Below are positions 7,111 to 11,609 of a DNA stretch of 11,609 nucleotides, in pieces. A program made the translations under genes and the position numbers. Source of the DNA: Candidatus Gerdarchaeota archaeon (GTDB lineage Archaea; Asgardarchaeota; Heimdallarchaeia; JABLTI01). Below the pieces are notes generated by a model. It had not been told where the DNA came from and did not search any database. It saw nothing but the letters and a program-made list of their open reading frames with translations. The number at the start of each line of letters is the position of its first letter. Positions within the stretch are counted from its first letter, which is position 1. The stretch is taken from NCBI GenBank assembly GCA_016840945.1, contig JAEORJ010000089.1, forward strand, positions 1 to 11,609. Reading direction: 5' to 3'.

Positions 7111-8241
7111 TTAGAAATAAGAAAAATCATTTAATGGCTCAAATGCAAGAGTGAAACAATTTAATAGTCGTTCATATTCCACTAGTTTTTCATCTATTCT
7201 TAAATCATTGAAATTATCAGTTTTATTTAGAAACCATTTTTTATTTTGTTGCCAAAAAGATTTTTTTTCAAGTAATATTTGAAGAAAATCATTTTGAGCA
7301 TCTAATGCTTTCTCGAATAATGAAATAAAAATATTAGAATTCTCTTTATTAAAAGAGAAAATTTTTCCTGTACTTTCTTGATTGCTTTCTTTATTATTGA
7401 AAAACGAATGGAAATTTTTCGTGAATAATATACCATAAAGTTTCAAATTAATATTTGGTGAATCAATTAGGTTATTGATTAAATTTATTGATTCTAGTGG
7501 GTAATAAAATGAATAATTGTACATTAACCCACCTATCTCATCCCTAATAAGATATTTTTTATCTTCTAAACAAGTATGAATTATTTCATAGAATTTATCT
7601 TGATTCTTTACCTTAGATATGGCATAACTAGTTAAAGCTTTTACAGCCAGCCATTTTTGTTCCTGTATCTCTGATTTCAAGTAATCCTTAATTAAATTAA
7701 AGAAATCCTCTTCATATTTTCTATCAATATTTTTACAATCATCAATTATTGATGATCTATTTTTAGCTTCTAATACAAATTTCTGAATTATTTCACCAAA
7801 ATTCTTATCGCCCAACTCTGGTTCTGGAGAATATGGTTCTTTTTCTAGAGTTAGCAATTCACTATATTTTTCTAATGAATAGCTGCTAATTTTTGATGTT
7901 CTTTTTAGTAAATTGTTTTCATATGCCTTTTTAGGTGTTTTAATAAAATGCTCGGGATAAAAGCCTTCTTTTATTATGTATTTCCAATTACTAATAAAAT
8001 AACTAAATTCATCCATTTCTGAAAAATCTGGATTTTTAGCTATTTCCTTTTTTAATCTATTTTCAATCACGTCTATTTGATCAAAAGGATATATCCAAGC
8101 GAAGTGATATGATTTATTTGTTCCCCCATAGAATCTAAACATTTTATGATTAGCATTTTGACAAATATCAAATCTGCTTTCACCCAAAATATCACTTGTC
8201 CAAGTTATAGGAAAATACAATTCATGATTTAAACAAAGCAT
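7111..8241 (-). CDS. HEAT/ARM-like repeat protein of unknown function
   Basis: I do not recognise a named family. From ATG at 8241 the protein has 376 residues. A TTG at 8256 would add five (MTLVT) and is the first possible start after a stop at 8260-8262. The first 100 residues are rich in aromatic residues and show no clear motif. A Lys/Ser/Glu-rich linker follows. Residues about 175-280 contain three paired-helix units spaced about 37 residues apart. Each has an L/I-rich first helix and a second helix after a turn, the clearest being DKKYLIRDEIGGLMYNY, which has the D-x-x-x-x-IR look of a HEAT repeat. The C-terminal 80 residues are helical and end at SYF. There is no signal peptide or membrane helix. 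It lies 57 bp after the TPR gene (42 bp if the TTG is used) in the same direction, so the two are probably co-transcribed. A scaffold or adaptor role is inferred from the fold only. Confidence 0.75.
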   Translation of the reverse strand: MLCLNHELYFPITWTSDILGESRFDICQNANHKMFRFYGGTNKSYHFAWIYPFDQIDVIENRLKKEIAKNPDFSEMDEFSYFISNWKYIIKEGFYPEHFIKTPKKAYENNLLKRTSKISSYSLEKYSELLTLEKEPYSPEPELGDKNFGEIIQKFVLEAKNRSSIIDDCKNIDRKYEEDFFNLIKDYLKSEIQEQKWLAVKALTSYAISKVKNQDKFYEIIHTCLEDKKYLIRDEIGGLMYNYSFYYPLESINLINNLIDSPNINLKLYGILFTKNFHSFFNNKESNQESTGKIFSFNKENSNIFISLFEKALDAQNDFLQILLEKKSFWQQNKKWFLNKTDNFNDLRIDEKLVEYERLLNCFTLAFEPLNDFSYF

Positions 8242-8298
8242 TGTTACTAAAGTCAAATTTCACATTCCCTTTATCAAATAGCTGTATCTCTTTTCTTC

Positions 8299-9123
8299 TC
8301 ATTTTTGATTTTTTTCTAATTCTTTTTGTACATCTTCCAAGTTTACTTGCGCAGTTTCAAAGTTGGGATTTATTTTCAAAGCTTCTTCATAATATTCAAT
8401 AGCTTTCTTCAAATCTCCCTGTTGATGATAAATCCAACCGAGATTATTATAGGCTATGTAATATGTTGGTTCTATTGCTAGAGCTTTTTCTTGCAGTTCA
8501 ATTGCTTTTTCGATATCTCTCTTTTCAAAATAGACTAGTCCTAAATTTGACATAACGATAAAATCTTCTGGTTTTTCTTCAAGAATCTCCTCTGAAATAG
8601 CAATTGCTTGATCAAATTCATTTCTTACTAAATAAATTCCCGCAATAGTATTTTTTGCTTCAGTTAAATATGGATTTAAATCAATAGCAATATTACAACA
8701 CTCAAAAGCTAAATCATAATTTCCCAGTTCATAATAAGCAGCACCTATTGCTGAATATACTTCTGAATCTCCTGGAGTTTGTTTTAGTAATTTTTCCCAG
8801 AAAACAATGGCCTCATTGTAGTTCCCAATTCGGCTATATATTGACGCTATATTACTTAGAGTAGCAATTAACTGATCATTAATCTCCAAGGATTTTAGAA
8901 AAAATTCTATTGCTTTCTCAATATTACCTTGAAGATCATTAACTAGTCCTATATTACTTAAGGCAATAGCATTTGAAGGATCGATTTCTAAAATTCGTTC
9001 GAAAGCTTCTAGAGCTTTATCATATAATCCTTGCGACCCAAATCTGATGCCTAAATTGTTTAATTCTTCAACATCGTTTATTTTATTCAATTCTTTTTCT
9101 ATATTGTGATCTTTATTTGACAT
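8299..9123 (-). CDS. Seven-repeat TPR protein
   Basis: The 274-residue protein consists almost wholly of seven tetratricopeptide repeats in strict 34-residue register, starting near residues 17, 51, 85, 119, 153, 187 and 221. Each shows the L/I-G-x-x-Y, A-x-x-x-F/Y/C and closing D/N/E-P-like positions (for example EIDPS, DLNPY, EKPED, AIEPT, KINPN). A charged 16-residue start and a Lys/Glu-rich end flank them. The last repeats (about 190-255) fit the consensus best. TPR arrays bind peptide tails or other proteins; no catalytic domain is present and it should be cytosolic. AAGGA, 5 nt before the ATG, supports the start. The HEAT-like gene follows in the same direction. The M28 gene diverges from it across 152 bp. 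Confidence 0.93.
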   Translation of the reverse strand: MSNKDHNIEKELNKINDVEELNNLGIRFGSQGLYDKALEAFERILEIDPSNAIALSNIGLVNDLQGNIEKAIEFFLKSLEINDQLIATLSNIASIYSRIGNYNEAIVFWEKLLKQTPGDSEVYSAIGAAYYELGNYDLAFECCNIAIDLNPYLTEAKNTIAGIYLVRNEFDQAIAISEEILEEKPEDFIVMSNLGLVYFEKRDIEKAIELQEKALAIEPTYYIAYNNLGWIYHQQGDLKKAIEYYEEALKINPNFETAQVNLEDVQKELEKNQK

Positions 9124-9128
9124 ATAAA

Positions 9129-9133
9129 TCCTT
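9129..9133 (-). promoter_or_regulatory. Ribosome binding site of the TPR gene
   Basis: The minus strand reads AAGGA, then 5 nt, then the ATG at 9123. It is one of the stronger SD matches in the window and fixes the start. Confidence 0.6.
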
Positions 9134-9245
9134 CAAAAATTGGTAAATAAATAGTACTTCTATTGGGATAAAGTTAATAATAATTTCCTTACAAAAATAT
9201 TCTCAAAAATAGTTCTTATCGTTAAATAGGATTAGAGATATCAAA

Positions 9246-9253
9246 CCTATAAA
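9246..9253 (+). promoter_or_regulatory. Possible TATA box of the M28 gene (leaderless transcript)
   Basis: CCTATAAA is centred about 26 bp before the ATG at 9276. With usual archaeal spacing, transcription would begin at or next to the start codon, which would make a leaderless mRNA. The nearest SD-like GTGA is 9 nt from the ATG, farther than the 5 nt seen at other genes here. Confidence 0.35.
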
Positions 9254-9275
9254 CGTCTTAAAGTGATATGTAGAA

Positions 9276-10481
9276 ATGAATCTAGAAAAAACTGTAGAAA
9301 AACATATGAATTTTCTTTGCAAAACGATTCAAAATCGAAGAGTGGGTACAAAAGAAAATAAACAAGCTGCTAAATATATTGAAAATCATTATAGAAATGA
9401 AGGTTTTATTACTGAACTACAAGAAGTTAAATCTATTTCATGGAACGTTGATTTAGAACAATTAATTCTTGATGGTAAAATTCTAGATGGTTGTGCTAAT
9501 GTTTTCTCACCTTCATGTGATATCTCTGCACTAATGCTTCCTGTTTCAACTTTGGCAGAATTAATAGAAGCTGACATTAAAGGGAAAATAGTTCTTTTTT
9601 ATGGTGATCTTTCACGTAATGAATTTATTTTTAAAAATAAAAGTTATCAACCTGAGAGAGATAAAAAAATTATCCAGACACTCAATGAAAAACAACCAGT
9701 GGGTATAATTACAGTCTATCCCGAGATTGGTCGATATTTTCCAATAATAAATGATGATATCAGTATACCCTCTTTTACTGTACCAGCTGAAATTGGTTTA
9801 ATATTATTGGATAATATTGACAAAGAAATTCAAATGAAGATTTCCGCAATTAGCAAAGATGATATTGCTCATAATGTAATTGGAATTAAAGATAACAATA
9901 GTGAAAATAGGCTTGTTTTAGTTGCTCATTTTGATACAAAAATAAACACTCCAGGTGCGTTTGATAATGCTTCTGGAACAACCACTCTACTTACTCTAGC
10001 TTCATTATTATCCAAAATGGATTTGAAATGTAATATTGAATTTGCTTCAGTAAATTCTCATGAATATGTGATAGATTTACATGGTAGTGAAATTCATGCC
10101 AATAAGATAGATAGAGTAAAGGATAGCACCCTTTTAGTTATTAATGTGGATGGAATAGGTCAGAGATTAGGAACAAATAAAATATGTCAATCAGGATCAT
10201 CTATTATATTTAAAGAGAAACTTGATGAAATTATTAAGAAGTATACTGGTATGGCTTGGGTTTCTCTGTGGTATGAGAGCGATCACTCATCTTACCTCTG
10301 GAAGGGTTTGCCTATTTTGGCTTTTGATTCTCATGGTGTAAAATCTATTTATCATGATAAAACGGATGATTTAACTTGGATAAGTTATAAGAAAATTGCT
10401 GAAGTTATTTCTGTTATCCAAGAAATTGTTCTTCTAATAAATGATAAGAAACCTGATTGGATTAAAGAGAAAAAAGGATGA
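9276..10481 (+). CDS. M28-family zinc aminopeptidase homologue with PA-like insert
   Basis: This is a 401-residue protein. The N-terminal helices (about 1-50) are followed by a region (about 60-195) with KGKIVLFYGD and GIITVYP, resembling the protease-associated (PA) insert of M28 enzymes. The catalytic domain gives the expected order of zinc ligands: His218 in AHFD, bridging Asp230 in GAFDNASGTT, Glu263 in SHEY, Asp292 in NVDGIG and His360 in YHDKTDD. ESDHSSY (334-340) matches the conserved S-D-H near the active site. M28 enzymes remove N-terminal residues from peptides with two zinc ions. One oddity is that the general-base position, normally the first Glu of an EE pair, is His262. There is no signal peptide, so it is probably cytosolic. 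It converges with the DUF998-like gene, with only 8 bp between the stops. Confidence 0.88.
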   Translation: MNLEKTVEKHMNFLCKTIQNRRVGTKENKQAAKYIENHYRNEGFITELQEVKSISWNVDLEQLILDGKILDGCANVFSPSCDISALMLPVSTLAELIEADIKGKIVLFYGDLSRNEFIFKNKSYQPERDKKIIQTLNEKQPVGIITVYPEIGRYFPIINDDISIPSFTVPAEIGLILLDNIDKEIQMKISAISKDDIAHNVIGIKDNNSENRLVLVAHFDTKINTPGAFDNASGTTTLLTLASLLSKMDLKCNIEFASVNSHEYVIDLHGSEIHANKIDRVKDSTLLVINVDGIGQRLGTNKICQSGSSIIFKEKLDEIIKKYTGMAWVSLWYESDHSSYLWKGLPILAFDSHGVKSIYHDKTDDLTWISYKKIAEVISVIQEIVLLINDKKPDWIKEKKG

Positions 10482-10491
10482 TACCATCCTT
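10474..10491. terminator. Bidirectional hairpin terminator between convergent genes
   Basis: AAGGATG (10474-10480) and CATCCTT (10485-10491) form a perfect 7-bp stem with a 4-base loop. T-runs follow on both strands: TTTTT at 10494-10498 on plus, and on minus the stem's terminal TT runs on into TTT at 10471-10473. The stem covers the TGA of the M28 gene and most of the TAA of the DUF998-like gene, so one element could end both transcripts. Confidence 0.65.
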
Positions 10492-11185
10492 AATTTTTCA
10501 TTTCTTTATTTGTTTGTCTTAGCAACCCAATAGTTTGAATAAGGAAAGTAACTAGTCCTACACATACAACTGCTTCTTGACTAATAGCTCTCATAGTAAG
10601 ATGTTCTAGAAAAACTTCAAAATATTGATAATTAATTAGAATAAAAAAGCAAATTAAACACACCATAAATGTCAAGAATACCCAACCATAAAAATTGGGA
10701 TAATTTGGTTGGAAGATTATCGCAATCGAGTACAAAGCAGCAGATGCTATTAATAATGTAAATAATGTTACAATTAAAATTAAATGAGTGCCTTCCCAAA
10801 TATCAATGGGAACAAAAGCTATTGAAGTAATAACTAATGCTCCTAAAACACCAAATATTGAACCAGCTAAATTAAATCCTTTTGTCACTTTATCATAAGT
10901 AAAATGTGGAACCAATATAAGAAAGAAAACCACCCCTGATAAACCAATTATAACAATAGCTGTTGAAAAAAGAACACTGGAAATAATATTTGATGCCCCA
11001 AGAAAAGTTGTTCTTCTGCCTAAATCACTGAAAAGATTTTTCGATAGAATATATCTTTCAGTATTTGGATCAATCCAAGTACCACCAGCATAAAAGTACA
11101 TTGATAAACTGATAAGAATTACAAACAAAAAAATCCCTAAAATTATACCGTAATGGCTTATTCTGAGGATTTTCTCTTTTTTCAT
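10490..11185 (-). CDS. Six-helix integral membrane protein, DUF998-like
   Basis: The 231-residue protein has about six transmembrane segments, near residues 10-31, 64-92, 103-127, 131-157, 164-186 and 201-222. Between the first two lies an extracytoplasmic loop containing ERYILSKNLFSDLGRRTTF. An FSDLG motif after the first helix, together with the six-helix layout and the length, is reminiscent of the DUF998 family, whose function is unknown. The N-terminus (MKKEK) and C-terminus (RQTNKEMKN) are basic, which fits both ends facing the cytosol. GAGGAT sits 5 nt before the ATG and fixes the start. It lies 41 bp after the small membrane-protein gene in the same direction, so the two probably share a transcript. 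No transport or enzyme motif is recognisable. Confidence 0.8.
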   Translation of the reverse strand: MKKEKILRISHYGIILGIFLFVILISLSMYFYAGGTWIDPNTERYILSKNLFSDLGRRTTFLGASNIISSVLFSTAIVIIGLSGVVFFLILVPHFTYDKVTKGFNLAGSIFGVLGALVITSIAFVPIDIWEGTHLILIVTLFTLLIASAALYSIAIIFQPNYPNFYGWVFLTFMVCLICFFILINYQYFEVFLEHLTMRAISQEAVVCVGLVTFLIQTIGLLRQTNKEMKN

Positions 11186-11190
11186 ACTAT

Positions 11191-11196
11191 ATCCTC
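11191..11196 (-). promoter_or_regulatory. Ribosome binding site of the DUF998-like gene
   Basis: The minus strand reads GAGGAT, then 5 nt, then the ATG at 11185. The clear SD supports this start and translation from within a longer transcript. Confidence 0.6.
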
Positions 11197-11226
11197 AATG
11201 TAATTTGTTAAATGTTAGAATAGATT

Positions 11227-11478
11227 TTAATAATCTGTAATTGGTTTTTCAATTGGTTCGCTAACTACTGGTATTTCTTTTCCTTTCTTTTTTCCACGAA
11301 CTATTATTACTGCTAATAAAATGCTAAATACAATAGTTAGAACTAATCCTGGAATAAAATAAATTATTCCTAATCCGCATCCACCCACTATTACTGTTAA
11401 CCCAATAATTGTAAAAACCAAACTGGCTGCTAATAATATTGATAATATTACAACAGCTGCAACATTCACTTTACCCAA
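11227..11478 (-). CDS. Small two-helix membrane protein
   Basis: The 83-residue protein is read from a TTG start at 11478. An earlier TTG at 11493 would add five residues, but its last base overlaps the GAGGTG SD motif (11486-11491). That motif lies 7 nt before the 11478 TTG, so the later start is preferred; no ATG is available. Two hydrophobic segments (about residues 5-31 and 37-61) are joined by a GGCGLG turn and followed by RGKKKGK and an acidic, Pro-rich 20-residue tail. The basic patch after helix 2 predicts a hairpin with both ends in the cytosol. No family is recognised. It lies directly upstream of the DUF998-like gene, probably in one operon. Confidence 0.72.
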   Translation of the reverse strand: MGKVNVAAVVILSILLAASLVFTIIGLTVIVGGCGLGIIYFIPGLVLTIVFSILLAVIIVRGKKKGKEIPVVSEPIEKPITDY

Positions 11479-11485
11479 AATAAAA

Positions 11486-11491
11486 CACCTC
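11486..11491 (-). promoter_or_regulatory. Ribosome binding site deciding the TTG start of the small membrane protein
   Basis: GAGGTG on the minus strand is the best SD match in the window. It stands 7 nt before TTG at 11478 and overlaps the alternative TTG at 11493, excluding the latter. Confidence 0.6.
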
Positions 11492-11560
11492 AAATTACTA
11501 TTTTAATTAAAAAATTAAAAAGGTTGTTAACTCCATTTTAGAAATAAAATCTGTGTTGAT

Positions 11561-11590
11561 TTAAAAATAAAAAGGGATTAAAATACTCCC
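11561..11590 (-). terminator. Weak hairpin and T-rich tract, possible terminator of a gene beyond the right edge
   Basis: On the minus strand GGGA (11587-11590 read in reverse) can pair with TCCC (11574-11577) across a 9-base loop, followed by TTTTTATTTTT. It could end a minus-strand transcript arriving from the right. The stem has only four pairs, so the call is tentative. Confidence 0.3.
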
Positions 11591-11609
11591 AATGTCCCAA
11601 TAGGGATTA

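Noticed and set aside
9389..9577. 62-codon minus-strand open frame
   Set aside because: It is antisense to the M28 gene, Ser-rich and without recognisable features.
1..11609. Defence island, CRISPR, prophage or integrative element
   Set aside because: No nuclease, helicase, reverse transcriptase, integrase, transposase, att-like repeat or regular repeat array could be found on either strand.

Overview
The window is AT-rich (about 30% GC by eye). It carries eight complete protein genes and one gene cut by the left edge. No rRNA, tRNA, CRISPR array, transposase or phage gene is visible. The style suggests an archaeon, most plausibly a low-GC Asgard archaeon of the Lokiarchaeia/Heimdallarchaeia kind. 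The reasons are the AGA-rich, AT-rich codon use, the TPR and HEAT-type repeat proteins beside many peptidases, a secreted protease with a C-terminal membrane anchor, TATA-like boxes close to start codons, and U-tract terminators. The placement is inference, because no phylogenetic marker gene lies here. A low-GC bacterium is not formally excluded, since several genes have Shine-Dalgarno-like motifs and two have hairpin-plus-T-run terminators.

Layout. 1-957 (minus): 5' part of a polytopic membrane acyltransferase-like protein. 1110-3260 (minus): cytosolic S9-family prolyl-oligopeptidase/acylaminoacyl-peptidase-like enzyme, with a strong hairpin/T-run terminator after it. 3415-4914 (minus): secreted, membrane-anchored HEXXH metalloprotease resembling family M30. 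4915-5176: divergent intergenic region (262 bp) with no gene or RNA that I can recognise. 5177-7078 (plus): beta-lactamase-fold serine hydrolase (S12-like) with two extra beta modules and a TPR-like tail. 7111-8241 and 8299-9123 (minus): a two-gene unit in which a seven-repeat TPR protein is followed by a HEAT-like repeat protein of unknown function. 9276-10481 (plus): M28-family zinc aminopeptidase homologue. 10490-11185 and 11227-11478 (minus): a six-helix DUF998-like membrane protein and a small two-helix membrane protein, probably one transcript. The last 130 bases hold no gene, only a weak hairpin and short repeats.

How the genes may work together. Four of the nine genes encode hydrolases of peptides or peptide-like bonds: the M30-like protease outside the cell, and the S9, M28 and S12-like enzymes apparently in the cytosol. 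This fits a peptide-scavenging lifestyle in which outside proteins are cut and imported peptides are finished inside. The genes are mostly separate transcription units, so this is a neighbourhood theme and not a proven pathway. I did not find a clear defence, mobile or otherwise spectacular new system. The least explained parts are the TPR/HEAT gene pair, the M28 protein with His where the catalytic base Glu is expected, and the modular tail of the S12-like protein.
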